DNA from: Anaerolineaceae bacterium
GTDB taxonomy: Bacteria > Chloroflexota > Anaerolineae > Anaerolineales > Anaerolineaceae
Reading direction: 5' to 3'
Assembly (NCBI GenBank): GCA_029975475.1
Contig: JARKPB010000008.1
Location: forward strand, 868,001 to 932,000
DNA length: 64,000 bases
Below are positions 9,279-18,617 of this stretch, one piece after another (the stretch's first letter is position 1; each line of letters begins with the position of its first letter). The notes beneath the pieces are model-generated. The model was not told the origin of the DNA. It worked only from the letters and a program-made list of their open reading frames with translations, and did not search any database. The translations under genes and the position numbers were made by a program.

Positions 9279-9925
9279 AAGCAGCAGATGAGACAGCCTA
9301 TGAAATTCGCCAGTGCGAAAAGACAGGCTGCGGATTTCGATATCCGGTAGCCAGCGATCACCCGCGGAAGAACTGGTGTCCCTACTGCAAATCAAGCACA
9401 AGACTGATCCGCGTCCTTCATCCTTCCAGCGATGCGGCGGCGCGGAAGTCTGGCCGGGAATATCCGCTGGTCGGGCTGTTAGACAATCTGCGGTCATCTT
9501 TAAATGTCGGTTCAATTTTCCGCACAGCGGAGGGCGCCGGGTTAAATCAACTTATTCTGTGCGGAATCACACCGACCCCCGAAAGCCCGAAAGTCGCCAA
9601 AACCAGCCTTGGGGCGGAAAAGCGGATACACTGGGAATATCGGCGAAACGCGCTGGACGCTGCCCAGACCCTCCGCAATCAGGGCTATTACCTGATTGGA
9701 TTGGAAACGGGTCAGGATTCACATTCGATTTATGAAACCAGGCTATCTCCAGGGAACAACCCCAAATTGGCGCTAATCGTTGGGAATGAAATCACCGGTA
9801 TTGACCCCGAATTACTCAGCCTGTGTGATGAACAGCTCGAACTTCCGATGCATGGCTTAAAATCGTCTATTAATGTTGCGGTCGCTTTTGGAGCCGCAGT
9901 TTACTACCTGCTAGCGAAACTTTAA
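9275..9925 (+). CDS. TrmH/SpoU-family RNA 2'-O-methyltransferase with N-terminal zinc ribbon
   Basis: This is a SPOUT-class methyltransferase (216 aa). An N-terminal segment with CEKTGC and CPYC resembles a small zinc ribbon. The SpoU domain begins near residue 68 with LVGLLDNLRSSLNVGSIFRTAEGAG (motif 1, the catalytic Arg/Asn region). It continues with LIVGNEITGIDPELLSLCD (motif 2) and ELPMHGLKSSINVAVAFGAAVYYLL (motif 3, the knot that binds SAM). The family methylates the ribose of tRNA or rRNA; the position cannot be read from sequence. It overlaps the preceding stop by four bases. Confidence 0.9.
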   Translation: MKAADETAYEIRQCEKTGCGFRYPVASDHPRKNWCPYCKSSTRLIRVLHPSSDAAARKSGREYPLVGLLDNLRSSLNVGSIFRTAEGAGLNQLILCGITPTPESPKVAKTSLGAEKRIHWEYRRNALDAAQTLRNQGYYLIGLETGQDSHSIYETRLSPGNNPKLALIVGNEITGIDPELLSLCDEQLELPMHGLKSSINVAVAFGAAVYYLLAKL

Positions 9926-9973
9926 TTTGACGAAGAATGGTCAGGTGGATAAAATCAGGCCAGTGAGGTGGAC

Positions 9974-10201
9974 ATGCCCATTTATGAATATGTGTGCGAA
10001 ACCTGCGGATGCGAATTTGACGCCCTGCGCTCATTTAAGGACAGCGATAAACCGATCGCCTGTAAAAATTGCGCCAGCGAACAAACCCACCGCAAATTAT
10101 CTGTTTTTTTTGCTTCCAGTGAAGGACGCGCGGTAACAGCAACCGCCGGTTCAGGCTGCGGCGGCTGCTCCGGGGGCAACTGCGGCAGCTGCGGCCACTA
10201 G
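9974..10201 (+). CDS. FmdB-type zinc-ribbon protein
   Basis: This is a 75-aa protein opening with MPIYEYVCETCGCEF, the FmdB/CxxC_CXXC_SSSS zinc-ribbon signature, with a second CxxC (CKNC). The C-terminus is a Gly/Cys-rich tail (GSGCGGCSGGNCGSCGH). The family was named from formamidase operons, and its role is unsettled. The tail could bind metal. The ATG at 9974 was chosen over a GTG two codons earlier because GAGGTG ends 3 bases before it and proteins of the family begin MPxYEY. The next SDR starts 8 bases downstream. Confidence 0.9.
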   Translation: MPIYEYVCETCGCEFDALRSFKDSDKPIACKNCASEQTHRKLSVFFASSEGRAVTATAGSGCGGCSGGNCGSCGH

Positions 10202-10209
10202 GAGGAGAA

Positions 10210-11043
10210 ATGGACTTTAACGGGAAACTAGCGCTGATCACAGGCGGTTCCAGCGGCATTGGCCTTGAACTGGCGCGGATGCTCGGCGCTTCAGGTGCGA
10301 ACCTTTGCCTGGTGGCGCGGGATCCGGCCAGACTGGAAAAAGCCAGAAATGAGATCCTATCCGGGGTTGATCAGCCAGTCCGCGTTGACCTGCTGCCCGT
10401 GGATGTCAGCCGGGAAGAACAGACTGTCACCGCGCTGCAGGATTATGCGCGCCGGGCGGGAACGCCGGATATTCTCGTCAATAACGCTGGCGTGTCCATG
10501 CCGGGAGAATTTATCCACCAAACCCCGGCGGTGTTCCGCCAGATGATGGATGTGAACTTTTTTGGCGCAGTCCATGTTTCCCACGCCATTGTGCCATTCA
10601 TGGTTGAAAGAAAAAGCGGAATCATCGTCAATGTTTCCTCCATCGCCGGGTTTTTAGGCACTTACGGCTACGCCGCATACGGTGCCAGCAAGTTTGCCCT
10701 ACGCGGTTTTTCTGATGTGCTGCGGGCCGAATTGAAACCCCTGGGTATTCAGGTTTCTGTAGTTTTTCCACCCGACACCGATACCCCTCAACTTGCCGGG
10801 GAGATGCCCTACAAACCTGAAATCACCCAAGAACTCTCGAAGACCGCCTCGTTGATGTCACCCCAGAATGTGGCGAAATCCATTCTGAAAGGGGTTCAGC
10901 GCGGCGATTACATCATCACCCCGGGATTTGAGGCTTCGCTCTTTTTCTGGCTTTCCGGTATATTGGGCCGGTTAACCTATCCGCTGATGGATTTAATTAT
11001 TAAGGATGCCAGAAAGAAGGTCGAGAAGCAAAGCCGACCTTGA
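10210..11043 (+). CDS. SDR oxidoreductase similar to 3-ketodihydrosphingosine reductase
   Basis: This is a classical SDR (277 aa) with an intact cofactor motif TGGSSGIGLEL, NNAGVS, and the active-site Ser and YGASK (residues near 150-160). The C-terminal part is longer than in acyl-ACP reductases. It has YIITPGFEASLFFWLSGI followed by a hydrophobic stretch and a basic end, the pattern of 3-dehydrosphinganine reductases (KDSR). That suggests a membrane-associated lipid-modifying oxidoreductase. No serine palmitoyltransferase is in the window, so the substrate is uncertain. It is the last gene of the run that begins at 5614. Confidence 0.82.
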   Translation: MDFNGKLALITGGSSGIGLELARMLGASGANLCLVARDPARLEKARNEILSGVDQPVRVDLLPVDVSREEQTVTALQDYARRAGTPDILVNNAGVSMPGEFIHQTPAVFRQMMDVNFFGAVHVSHAIVPFMVERKSGIIVNVSSIAGFLGTYGYAAYGASKFALRGFSDVLRAELKPLGIQVSVVFPPDTDTPQLAGEMPYKPEITQELSKTASLMSPQNVAKSILKGVQRGDYIITPGFEASLFFWLSGILGRLTYPLMDLIIKDARKKVEKQSRP

Positions 11044-11080
11044 TCATGACGTTTTTCAGCAGACAGGATCACAAATTCCA

Positions 11081-11110
11081 GTGACCTGGCAAGTTCCCGT
11101 GTGTTATACT
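11081..11110 (+). promoter_or_regulatory. Promoter candidate upstream of argF
   Basis: GTGACC at 11081-11086 (4/6 to TTGACA), an 18-base spacer and an extended -10 TG-T-TATACT (TATACT 11105-11110). The start site would fall about 35 bases before the argF ATG. The 108-base gap before argF holds nothing else I can name. Confidence 0.5.
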
Positions 11111-11151
11111 CCAATGACCACGATTTCATAAAAATTGCATAAGGAGACCGT

Positions 11152-12072
11152 ATGAAAAAGGATTTTCTCGATATCATTGATTACTCTTCTGAAGAACTTA
11201 CCAGCATGCTTGACCTCGCCATCGAACTCAAGAAGGAGTGGAAGGCGGGCGGCAACAAACCGGTTTTAAAGAATAAAACTCTGGCATTGATCTTTCAGAA
11301 GCCGAGTCTGCGGACGCGAATCAGTTTCGAGATGGGGATGCGCCACCTTGGCGGCGACGCGCTCTACATCTCTCCGAATGAAATCGGCCTTGGCCAGCGC
11401 GAAGCGGTCTCGGATGTTGCCCGCGTCCTGGCCGGTTATGTAGACGGCATCATGGCGCGCGTATTTGCCCACGAACACGTGGTTGAACTGGCGAAATGGG
11501 CAGATATCCCGGTAATTAACGGCCTGAGCGATTACTCCCATCCCTGCCAGGCGATGGCAGACGCGCTGACCATCATTGAAAAATTTGGAAACAAAAAAGG
11601 CTTGAATGTTACCTTTGTTGGGGACGGTAACAACGTCGCGGTTTCGCTAATGCAAATCAGCGCAAAACTCGGCTGGAACTTCACCATCGCCAATCCGCCC
11701 AAGTACGATATGCCCGCTGAATCAATCGAAGCATGCAAGAAAGTTGCCGCGCAAACCGGCAGTAAACTGACCTTCCTGACCGACCCGCACGAAGCGGTTC
11801 GCGGCGCGCAGGTCATTTATACCGACACCTGGACCAGCATGGGACAGGAAGCGGAAGCCAAAGAACGCGAACAGGTCTTCCCGCCATATCAGGTGAACGC
11901 CAGGCTTGTTTCAGAAGCCGACAAAGACGTTATTGTCATGCACTGCCTGCCCGCTCACCGCAACCATGAACTGACGGACGAAGTCGCCGATGGGCCTCAC
12001 TCTGTTATCTTCCCTCAGGCGCACAACCGCATGCATGCGCAAAAAGCCATCCTCGTGAAATTAATGGGATAA
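11152..12072 (+). CDS. argF: Ornithine carbamoyltransferase
   Basis: The enzyme joins carbamoyl phosphate and ornithine to give citrulline (anabolic), or runs in reverse in arginine catabolism. The 306-aa protein has the carbamoyl-phosphate loop [10 protein letters not shown] (near residue 48), [26 protein letters not shown] (the HPCQ motif), the ornithine-side [13 protein letters not shown] loop, and HCLPAHR near the C-terminus. GGAG lies 6 bases before the ATG. The gene is followed 7 bases later by an ornithine aminotransferase, so both enzymes use ornithine. No other arg genes are in the window. Confidence 0.95.
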   Translation: MKKDFLDIIDYSSEELTSMLDLAIELKKEWKAGGNKPVLKNKTLALIFQKPSLRTRISFEMGMRHLGGDALYISPNEIGLGQREAVSDVARVLAGYVDGIMARVFAHEHVVELAKWADIPVINGLSDYSHPCQAMADALTIIEKFGNKKGLNVTFVGDGNNVAVSLMQISAKLGWNFTIANPPKYDMPAESIEACKKVAAQTGSKLTFLTDPHEAVRGAQVIYTDTWTSMGQEAEAKEREQVFPPYQVNARLVSEADKDVIVMHCLPAHRNHELTDEVADGPHSVIFPQAHNRMHAQKAILVKLMG

Positions 12073-12079
12073 AAAAATC

Positions 12080-13282
12080 ATGAACACGCAAGACTTTATC
12101 GGTTTGGAAGAAAAATACGGCGCCCACAACTATCACCCCCTGGATGTAGTGATTGAAAAAGCTGAAGGGGTCTGGGTATATGATGTCGAGGGGAACAAAT
12201 ACCTGGATTGTTTAAGCGCCTATTCCGCGCTCAATCAGGGACATGTCCACCCGAAAATTCTCGCCGCATTAATCGAACAGGCCGGTAAGGTCACGCTGAC
12301 CTCACGGGCGTTTCGAAATGATCAGCTGCCGCTGCTCTACAAAGAACTGGCGGACATGACCGGTTATGAGATGTCGCTGCCGATGAACAGCGGCGCTGAA
12401 GCCGTCGAAACAGCGCTGAAGCTGGCGCGCAAATGGGCTTACCAGGTTAAGAAAGTCCCGCGCAACCAAGCTGAGATTATCACCGCAGAGAATAATTTTC
12501 ACGGACGAACGATCTCGATCGTCTCCTTTTCAACAGAGCCGCTGTACCGCGATGATTTTGGCCCACACACCCCGGGGTTTGTCATTGTCCCCTACGGCGA
12601 CGCTCAGGCGATCGAGAATGCGATCACGCCAAACACCGCCGCGGTGATGTTAGAACCCATTCAAGGTGAAGCCGGTGTAATAATTCCGCCGGCCGGATAC
12701 CTGAAAAAAGTGGCGGAAATCTGCAAAAAGCATCAGGTGCTCTTTATCCTGGATGAAATTCAGACCGGGCTGGGAAGGACGGGCAAGCTCTTCGCCGGGC
12801 AGCATGAAGGAGTTACCCCCGATATGGTGATCATTGGAAAAGCCCTGTCTGGAGGTTTCTACCCGGTTTCAGCGGTGCTCAGCAGCCGCGAACTGATGGG
12901 CCTCTTCACACCCGGAGAACACGGCTCAACCTTTGGCGGCAACCCTCTCGGCGCGGCGGTTGCCAGAGCCGCACTGCGGGTCATCGCCGAAGAAAATCTG
13001 GTCGAAAATTCAGCCCGGCTCGGGGAATATTTGCTGGAACAATTAAGCGAAATTCCCAGCCCGCATGTCAAAGAAGTGCGCGGCAAGGGCTTGCTGATCG
13101 GGGTTGAACTCAACGAAAAGGCTGGCGGCGCCCGGCGCTTCTGCGAAGCGTTAAAAGCCAGAGGCATCCTGGCAAAAGAAACCCACGGCACGATCATTCG
13201 TTTCGCCCCGCCGCTCATCATCGATAAAGCCACCATTGACTGGGCTTTACCCAGAATCCGCGAAGTATTGATGATGGCCTGA
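12080..13282 (+). CDS. rocD: Ornithine aminotransferase (ornithine--oxo-acid transaminase)
   Basis: This is a class III PLP aminotransferase (400 aa) that converts ornithine and 2-oxoglutarate into glutamate semialdehyde and glutamate. The N-terminus [28 protein letters not shown] is diagnostic of RocD. The PLP-binding features are [17 protein letters not shown], the acidic residue in [15 protein letters not shown], and the Schiff-base Lys in [15 protein letters not shown]. Translationally it follows argF closely, forming an ornithine branch-point pair. Related enzymes acting on other omega-amino groups are possible, but the N-terminal signature favours ornithine. Confidence 0.93.
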   Translation: MNTQDFIGLEEKYGAHNYHPLDVVIEKAEGVWVYDVEGNKYLDCLSAYSALNQGHVHPKILAALIEQAGKVTLTSRAFRNDQLPLLYKELADMTGYEMSLPMNSGAEAVETALKLARKWAYQVKKVPRNQAEIITAENNFHGRTISIVSFSTEPLYRDDFGPHTPGFVIVPYGDAQAIENAITPNTAAVMLEPIQGEAGVIIPPAGYLKKVAEICKKHQVLFILDEIQTGLGRTGKLFAGQHEGVTPDMVIIGKALSGGFYPVSAVLSSRELMGLFTPGEHGSTFGGNPLGAAVARAALRVIAEENLVENSARLGEYLLEQLSEIPSPHVKEVRGKGLLIGVELNEKAGGARRFCEALKARGILAKETHGTIIRFAPPLIIDKATIDWALPRIREVLMMA

Positions 13283-13310
13283 ACAACCAGCAAAAACATG
13301 TGATAAGATA

Positions 13311-13337
13311 AAGTGACCGGCTGATCGCCGGTCACTT
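13311..13337 (+). terminator. Hairpin between rocD and pyk
   Basis: Perfect 11-bp stem AAGTGACCGGC (13311-13321) / GCCGGTCACTT (13327-13337) with a 5-nt loop, 22 bases before the pyk ATG. Only a short T run follows, so it could be a weak terminator or a partial attenuator in front of pyk. Confidence 0.6.
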
Positions 13338-13358
13338 TCCAAATGGTAAGAGGGCACT

Positions 13359-14801
13359 ATGAGGAGAAAGGCAAAAATCATCGCCACTATCGGACCGGCC
13401 AGCCAGGATGAAGAAACGCTGGTAAAAATGGTGCGCGCAGGAATGGACGTGGCGCGATTAAATTTTTCTCACGGCGACCATTCTGACCATCTGCAGCGCA
13501 TCCAGACCATTCGAAAAGTGTCCGCTCAGCTCGATAAACCAATCACAATTCTTCAAGATTTACAGGGACCCAAGATGCGCGTTGGCCGTCTGCCTGGTGA
13601 GGGGATTGAACTGGCTGCAGGCGCCACGGTGACCTTTACACCTTCGGATCAGATTGATAATCAGGATCCGACCGACCAAAGCGCGATCCCTCTGGACGTT
13701 CCCCAACTTGCCGAGTCTGTCACCAGGGGGAATCGGATCCTTCTGGATGACGGCAATCTGGAGATGGAAGTTGTAAGAGTCGAAGGGCAGCGCGTCATCG
13801 CCAGGGTGGTAATAGGCGGGACGTTAAAATCCAATAAAGGGGTCAATTTGCCCGGCGCTGACCTGAAAATTCCCAGTTTGACCGAGAAAGACCGCGAAGA
13901 TTTGGCTTTCGGCTTGAGCGCCGGAATTGACGCCGTGGCAATCTCTTTTGTCCATACCGCCAAAGACATTGAACAGGTACGGGCGTTCATTCGCGACACG
14001 GATCCCGAGCGGGTAGATACCCCGATCATCGCCAAACTGGAACGGCCGGAGGCCATTCAGCACCTGCACGAAATCATCCATGCCGCGGACGGAGTGATGG
14101 TCGCCCGCGGTGATCTGGCCGTCGAAACCTCCCCTTCGGCAGTCCCCATCATGCAGAAAGAAATCATCGCGATGGCCAACCGGCACGCAAAAATCGTGAT
14201 CACCGCCACCCAGATGCTGGAATCCATGATCCACAATCCGCGTCCTACCCGGGCAGAAGCCTCTGACGTCGCGAATGCTATTTTCGACGGTACCGACGCC
14301 GTGATGCTGTCGGCTGAAACCGCTGCCGGTGAGTACCCTGTGGAAACGATCTCCATGATGCATTCCATCACCCTTGAAGCAGAAAAGAACATCGCGGCCT
14401 GGGGACATTCGCGCGATTTCCCGGACGAACTCAAAGAAGATGACGCAATCACCATGACGCGGGCAGCCCGCACCCTGGCTCACGACCGCAATGTAACCTA
14501 CATCACGGTATTTACCCAGACCGGGCGCACCGCTCAGTTCATGTCCAAAGCGCGCCCCAGAGTGCCCATCCTGGCATTTACACCTGAAGAACGGGTGTAC
14601 CGCCGTCTGGGTTTGATGTGGGGAGTGATCCCGCAGCTGGTGCCCTTTGCCGACAGCGTGGAAAGCATGCTGAATCATGTGGATGCCACGCTGTTAAAAA
14701 AGAATTTTGTCAAATCTGGCCAGCAGGTTGTGATCATCACCGGATATCCGGTAGGCGCTTTTTGCCTTCCCAACCTGGCCATGCTGCATACAATTCCGTA
14801 G
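13359..14801 (+). CDS. pyk: Pyruvate kinase
   Basis: Glycolytic enzyme making pyruvate and ATP from phosphoenolpyruvate and ADP. The 480-aa protein shows the N-terminal KIIATIGPAS, MDVARLNFSHGDHSDH, the B domain (about 70-170), the catalytic-lysine and metal region IIAKLERPEA, GVMVARGDLAVE, and TRAEASDVANAIFDGTDAVMLSAET. The C-terminal regulatory domain is complete (VFTQTGRTAQFMSKARP). Length and motifs are normal. A strong hairpin precedes it, and the sulfurtransferase follows after 10 bases. Confidence 0.97.
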   Translation: MRRKAKIIATIGPASQDEETLVKMVRAGMDVARLNFSHGDHSDHLQRIQTIRKVSAQLDKPITILQDLQGPKMRVGRLPGEGIELAAGATVTFTPSDQIDNQDPTDQSAIPLDVPQLAESVTRGNRILLDDGNLEMEVVRVEGQRVIARVVIGGTLKSNKGVNLPGADLKIPSLTEKDREDLAFGLSAGIDAVAISFVHTAKDIEQVRAFIRDTDPERVDTPIIAKLERPEAIQHLHEIIHAADGVMVARGDLAVETSPSAVPIMQKEIIAMANRHAKIVITATQMLESMIHNPRPTRAEASDVANAIFDGTDAVMLSAETAAGEYPVETISMMHSITLEAEKNIAAWGHSRDFPDELKEDDAITMTRAARTLAHDRNVTYITVFTQTGRTAQFMSKARPRVPILAFTPEERVYRRLGLMWGVIPQLVPFADSVESMLNHVDATLLKKNFVKSGQQVVIITGYPVGAFCLPNLAMLHTIP

Positions 14802-14811
14802 GCGGACTGTG

Positions 14812-15654
14812 ATGTATTCCACGCTCATCACCGCAACTCAGCTATACGAAAACCTGCGCAAACCCGGGTTTGTTCTGGTGGATTGCCGTTTTGATCTGTC
14901 AGACCCGGAATGGGGTTCCCTGGAGTATTCTCACCTTCATATTCCCGGAGCGGTCTACGCGCACCTGGACAAAGACCTCTCGGGCGAGAAGACCGCCCAG
15001 ACCGGCCGCCATCCGCTGCCAGACGCCAGGGTGTTTGAATCCACCGCGTCCCGCCTGGGAATCTCTAATTCCTCGCAGGTGGTCTGCTACGATTCGGTCG
15101 GGGGAGCTTTTGCCGCGCGCCTGTGGTGGCTGCTGCGGTATTTTGGGCATGAAGCGGTGGCCGTTCTGGACGGCGGATTCTCAGCCTGGCTGTCTGCCGG
15201 CTTTCCGACTGCCTCAGGGATTGAGAAAAACCAACCCGGGTCTTTTCAAGCCTCCCCGCGCCCGGAAATGTCTGTCAGTGCAGCCGAGGTGGAAGAAATC
15301 CGCAAATCATCCGCTTATATCTTAATTGATGCCAGGTCAGCGGAACGTTACCGGGGTGAAATCGAGCCTATTGACCGGGTCGCCGGGAGAATACCCGGTG
15401 CAGTGAACCGCTTTCACCAGCTTAACCTAAATCCGGACTTCACCATGAAGCCGCCCGAACTCCTGCGGCAGGAATTTCTCAAACAAATAGGCTCTCACAC
15501 GCCTGAAAACGTGGTGGTTTACTGCGGGTCCGGGGTGACATCCTGCCATCACCTTCTGGCGATGGAACACGCCGGGTTGAAAGGCGCCCGTCTTTACCCG
15601 GGTTCTTTTTCAGAATGGATTACCGACCCGAATCGGCCGATCGCGAAAGGATAA
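14812..15654 (+). CDS. Thiosulfate/3-mercaptopyruvate sulfurtransferase (tandem rhodanese)
   Basis: Two rhodanese domains (about 1-140 and 150-280) in a 280-aa protein. The active-site loop CGSGVTSCHHLL of the second domain carries the catalytic Cys and matches the CGxGVTA pattern of 3-mercaptopyruvate sulfurtransferases. The first domain has the inactive-type DSVGGAFAARLWWLLRYFGH segment. It transfers sulfane sulfur to cyanide or thiols. The ATG at 14812 was preferred to a GTG three bases earlier because GGCGGA then sits at a better distance. Probably cotranscribed with pyk. The preferred sulfur donor cannot be decided here. Confidence 0.92.
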   Translation: MYSTLITATQLYENLRKPGFVLVDCRFDLSDPEWGSLEYSHLHIPGAVYAHLDKDLSGEKTAQTGRHPLPDARVFESTASRLGISNSSQVVCYDSVGGAFAARLWWLLRYFGHEAVAVLDGGFSAWLSAGFPTASGIEKNQPGSFQASPRPEMSVSAAEVEEIRKSSAYILIDARSAERYRGEIEPIDRVAGRIPGAVNRFHQLNLNPDFTMKPPELLRQEFLKQIGSHTPENVVVYCGSGVTSCHHLLAMEHAGLKGARLYPGSFSEWITDPNRPIAKG

Positions 15655-15657
15655 CCA

Positions 15658-15685
15658 GCGAGGTCTGGCGAACGCCAGACCTCGC
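15658..15685. terminator. Strong hairpin between convergent genes
   Basis: A 13-bp perfect inverted repeat, GCGAGGTCTGGCG (15658-15670) with its complement (15673-15685), lies between the sulfurtransferase stop and the korB stop. No proper T-tract follows on either strand, so it may work as a factor-independent pause or as an mRNA 3'-end stabiliser. Confidence 0.55.
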
Positions 15686-15714
15686 AAAATGTTGGATCAA
15701 CTCGAATGATGGTT

Positions 15715-16752
15715 TTAATGTAATGCGTCGTTGACCTGGTCCAGAACTTCTCGGGGTGGACGCAGCTTTTCAACCGGAAGCCGATTCAGGGGAGTATCCG
15801 GCAGGTTATAGGCGTCAAACATACTCGGCGCTTCCGGATCCACAAAAATCAGTCCGGTCATCAGCCAGTTGTTTTTATGCGCTTCTTCCAGCATGTGCAT
15901 GGCTTCCCAGCGGTTGGTTGGATCGTAATCTTTATCCAGCTTTTTCAAAATAATCGTCGATCCGTCGTGCAGCTCAACTTCACGGGCGGTCCCTTCCTCA
16001 AAATCTTCGACCGTGATTTCATCGCGGGCGGGGATAAAGGAGATATCATGCAGCTGTTTTTCGTTCTGTTTGCCCCAGGTATAGGAATGCATTGAATCGT
16101 CCTGGTTGTGAAAGGTGACGCACGGGCTGATAATATCCAGAACTGCGATTCCGTTATGCGCCAGCGCGGCTTTAATCAATTCCTTGACCTGTTTTGGATC
16201 ACCAGCGAAGGATCGGGCGACAAAAGTCGCATTTGACACCAGAGCTTCCATGGCGATGTCAATCGGCAGGTATGGATTGGTTCCCTGGCGTTTTAGAATT
16301 AAACCTTTTTCTGCCGTTGCGGAGAACTGCCCTTTGGTCAGGCCGTAGACTCCGTTGTTTTCGACAATATAGACCATCGGCAGGTTGCGGCGCACCAGGT
16401 GCTTGAACTGGCCCATACCAATACTGGCGGTGTCGCCGTCTCCGCTCACCCCAATGCCTTTTACGCTGGTATCGGCGAACAATGCTCCCAGCGCGACCGA
16501 CGGCATGCGTCCGTGGACGCCGTTAAATCCAAAGGAACGGTTTAGAAAATAGGTCGGACTTTTCGATGAGCAGCCGATCCCAGAGAACTTCGCAACTTTT
16601 TCCGGAACAACATTCATTTCATAACAGGCGGCGATAATCTGACTGGCAATCGAATTGTGACCGCATCCCTGGCACAATGTGCTGGCATGTCCGCGGTAAT
16701 CCGCTTTGGTCAGGCCAACCGCGTTTCCCTGCTGCGTAAGCTGGTCGCTCAT
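15715..16752 (-). CDS. korB: 2-oxoacid:ferredoxin oxidoreductase, beta subunit
   Basis: This TPP-binding subunit (345 aa) pairs with the gamma-alpha subunit encoded just upstream. It decarboxylates a 2-oxoacid to acyl-CoA and reduces ferredoxin in the cytosol of anaerobes. It has the iron-sulfur-ligand segment TLCQGCGHNSI, the TPP motif GDGDTASIGMGQFKHLVRRN, and NNGVYGLTKGQ with EKGLILKRQGTNPYLPIDIA. The start at 16752 was chosen over an upstream one because AGGAGA lies 7 bases before it and it follows the alpha stop by a single base. The substrate (2-oxoglutarate, pyruvate or branched-chain oxoacid) is not determined; the KorAB pattern is closest to 2-oxoglutarate enzymes. Confidence 0.92.
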   Translation of the reverse strand: MSDQLTQQGNAVGLTKADYRGHASTLCQGCGHNSIASQIIAACYEMNVVPEKVAKFSGIGCSSKSPTYFLNRSFGFNGVHGRMPSVALGALFADTSVKGIGVSGDGDTASIGMGQFKHLVRRNLPMVYIVENNGVYGLTKGQFSATAEKGLILKRQGTNPYLPIDIAMEALVSNATFVARSFAGDPKQVKELIKAALAHNGIAVLDIISPCVTFHNQDDSMHSYTWGKQNEKQLHDISFIPARDEITVEDFEEGTAREVELHDGSTIILKKLDKDYDPTNRWEAMHMLEEAHKNNWLMTGLIFVDPEAPSMFDAYNLPDTPLNRLPVEKLRPPREVLDQVNDALH

Positions 16753-16753
16753 T

Positions 16754-18592
16754 TTATTTCTCCTCTCCCGCTTTGATTGTCCGAACAATCCAGTCCGCGG
16801 TTAATGGCAGGCCGTCAATATGGGCGGCTTTGATCAAACGGGTCGCATACTGCGGGTATTCCATCAACAACAGCTGGCGCATCTGGCCGTCCCGGTTGAT
16901 TTCTACCACATAGATTCGGTCATAACGCGAGACGAAACTCTCGACTTCTTTGGTGAACGGCACCGCGCGAAGCCTCAAAAACGCCGCCGGAATGCCCTCC
17001 GCCTCCAGCAGATCCATGGCTTCGATCACCGCCGGCTCGGTTGAACCGTAGGCGATCACGCCAATTTTTGCGCCCGGTTTTTCAATGAGGACCGGCTCTG
17101 GAACCAGACTGCGGGCGGTTTCAAACTTTTTGGCAATCCGGTTGAGAACCCGTTCCCAGACTTCAGGTTCTTCACTGTAACGCGCATATTCATCATGGCC
17201 GGTTCCGCGGGTGAAGTAGGCGGAACGTGGATGCTGGTTGCCCATGATGGTGCGGTAGGGAATTCCGTCGCCGTCAACATCCAGATAACGGCCCCAGGTT
17301 GACTGAATGCGCTCTTCTAATTTCTCAATATCCCCTTCCCAAAGCACCTTGCCGCGGTCAATGGGCTGATCCGGGTAGACAAATCTTTTGGTCATCCATT
17401 GATTCATACCCAGATCAAGATCGGTCATCACAACCACCGGGGTTTGCAGCTTTTCAGCCAGGTCAAATGCTTTCCATGAATGCTCAAAACACTCGTTCAC
17501 CGAAGAAGGGAACAGCATGACGTACTGCGTATCCCCGTGGGAGGTAAAGTTAACCTGAGTAACGTCCCCCTGCGCTGTTCGCGTCGGCAGACCGGTCGAA
17601 GGACCAACGCGTTGAACATCAAACACCACCACCGGCACCTCGGCGTAATAAGCCAGTCCCAGATATTCGGTCATCAGGCTTAATCCCGGCCCGGAGGTCG
17701 ATGTCATCGCCCGCAGACCAGCCCAGCCAGCGCCAATCGCCTGGCCAATCGCCGCCAGCTCATCTTCCGCCTGAACGACCACACAGGTATCTTTCCCGGT
17801 CTCGGGATCTTTACGCAGCCTGGGCAGATATTCATTCATCGTCTCGACCAGACTGCTTGCCGGAGTAATCGGATACCAGGCGACAAATTGTGCCCCGCCA
17901 AAAATGGAGCCGAGCGCGCAGGCTTCATTGCCGTCAACCATAATGTAGTCATGGTTATCCCCCATGGCTTCAACACAGTAGGGATCCACCTTGACCAGGT
18001 TTTCCTTCGCCCATCCAGCCGCGGCTTCGATAATTGAATAGTTGGATTCAATCGCCTTTTGCTTCCCCTTAAACTGATGGTGAACCGCGTCATGCACGAC
18101 GTTCAGAGGAATACCCAGCATCTGGCTGACCACACCCACATACACCATGTTGGCGATATAGGTGCGTAAATTGGGGGGAACTTCATTGTCCTTGATAATT
18201 TTCTTAACTGGCATTGGATAAGCAGTGATATCCGGCCGCAGCTCAGGCAAAGGCAAATCATCGGCATAAAACAAAACCCCGCCGGTGGTGATGAATTTCA
18301 TTTCATCCCCAATTGTGGCTGGATTCATCGCCACGACGATATCATCATGGTCAACTCTGGCCAGGTACCCTTTCCGACTTAAGCGGATTGTGTACCAGGT
18401 GGGCAGCCCCTGAATATTGGAAGGAAAGATATTCTTCCCCGAAACCGGAATGCCCATACGGAACAGCGAACGCAGCAGAATGCTGTTCGCTGTCGCGCTG
18501 CCCGAACCGTTGATGGTTGCAAATGTCAGGCAAAAATCATTCACAATCGGGGATCTGACAGGGGAATTGGCTTGCCTTTCAATTTGACTCAT
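16754..18592 (-). CDS. korA: 2-oxoacid:ferredoxin oxidoreductase, fused gamma-alpha subunit
   Basis: A 612-aa fusion. The N-terminal gamma domain (about 1-190) shows GSGSATANSILLRSLFRMGIPVSGKNIFPSNIQGLP, as in KorA/VorA-type gamma modules. The alpha domain follows, with GNEACALGSIFGGAQFVAWYPITPASSLVE and the CoA/TPP interface TSTSGPGLSLMTEYLGLAYYAEVPVVV. The C-terminal domain II includes KIGVIAYGSTEPAVIEAMDLL. It works with KorB to produce reduced ferredoxin, the likely low-potential electron source of the cell. It lies 25 bases after the FCD regulator and 1 base before korB, a three-gene operon. Confidence 0.93.
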   Translation of the reverse strand: MSQIERQANSPVRSPIVNDFCLTFATINGSGSATANSILLRSLFRMGIPVSGKNIFPSNIQGLPTWYTIRLSRKGYLARVDHDDIVVAMNPATIGDEMKFITTGGVLFYADDLPLPELRPDITAYPMPVKKIIKDNEVPPNLRTYIANMVYVGVVSQMLGIPLNVVHDAVHHQFKGKQKAIESNYSIIEAAAGWAKENLVKVDPYCVEAMGDNHDYIMVDGNEACALGSIFGGAQFVAWYPITPASSLVETMNEYLPRLRKDPETGKDTCVVVQAEDELAAIGQAIGAGWAGLRAMTSTSGPGLSLMTEYLGLAYYAEVPVVVFDVQRVGPSTGLPTRTAQGDVTQVNFTSHGDTQYVMLFPSSVNECFEHSWKAFDLAEKLQTPVVVMTDLDLGMNQWMTKRFVYPDQPIDRGKVLWEGDIEKLEERIQSTWGRYLDVDGDGIPYRTIMGNQHPRSAYFTRGTGHDEYARYSEEPEVWERVLNRIAKKFETARSLVPEPVLIEKPGAKIGVIAYGSTEPAVIEAMDLLEAEGIPAAFLRLRAVPFTKEVESFVSRYDRIYVVEINRDGQMRQLLLMEYPQYATRLIKAAHIDGLPLTADWIVRTIKAGEEK

Positions 18593-18617
18593 TTGTACTC
18601 CTCGTTAGTATGCCGCA

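Noticed and set aside
13824-14678. 284-aa open frame antisense to pyk
   Set aside because: Shadow frame; pyk motifs are complete on the + strand, and this frame has a His/Gly-biased composition typical of antisense reading.
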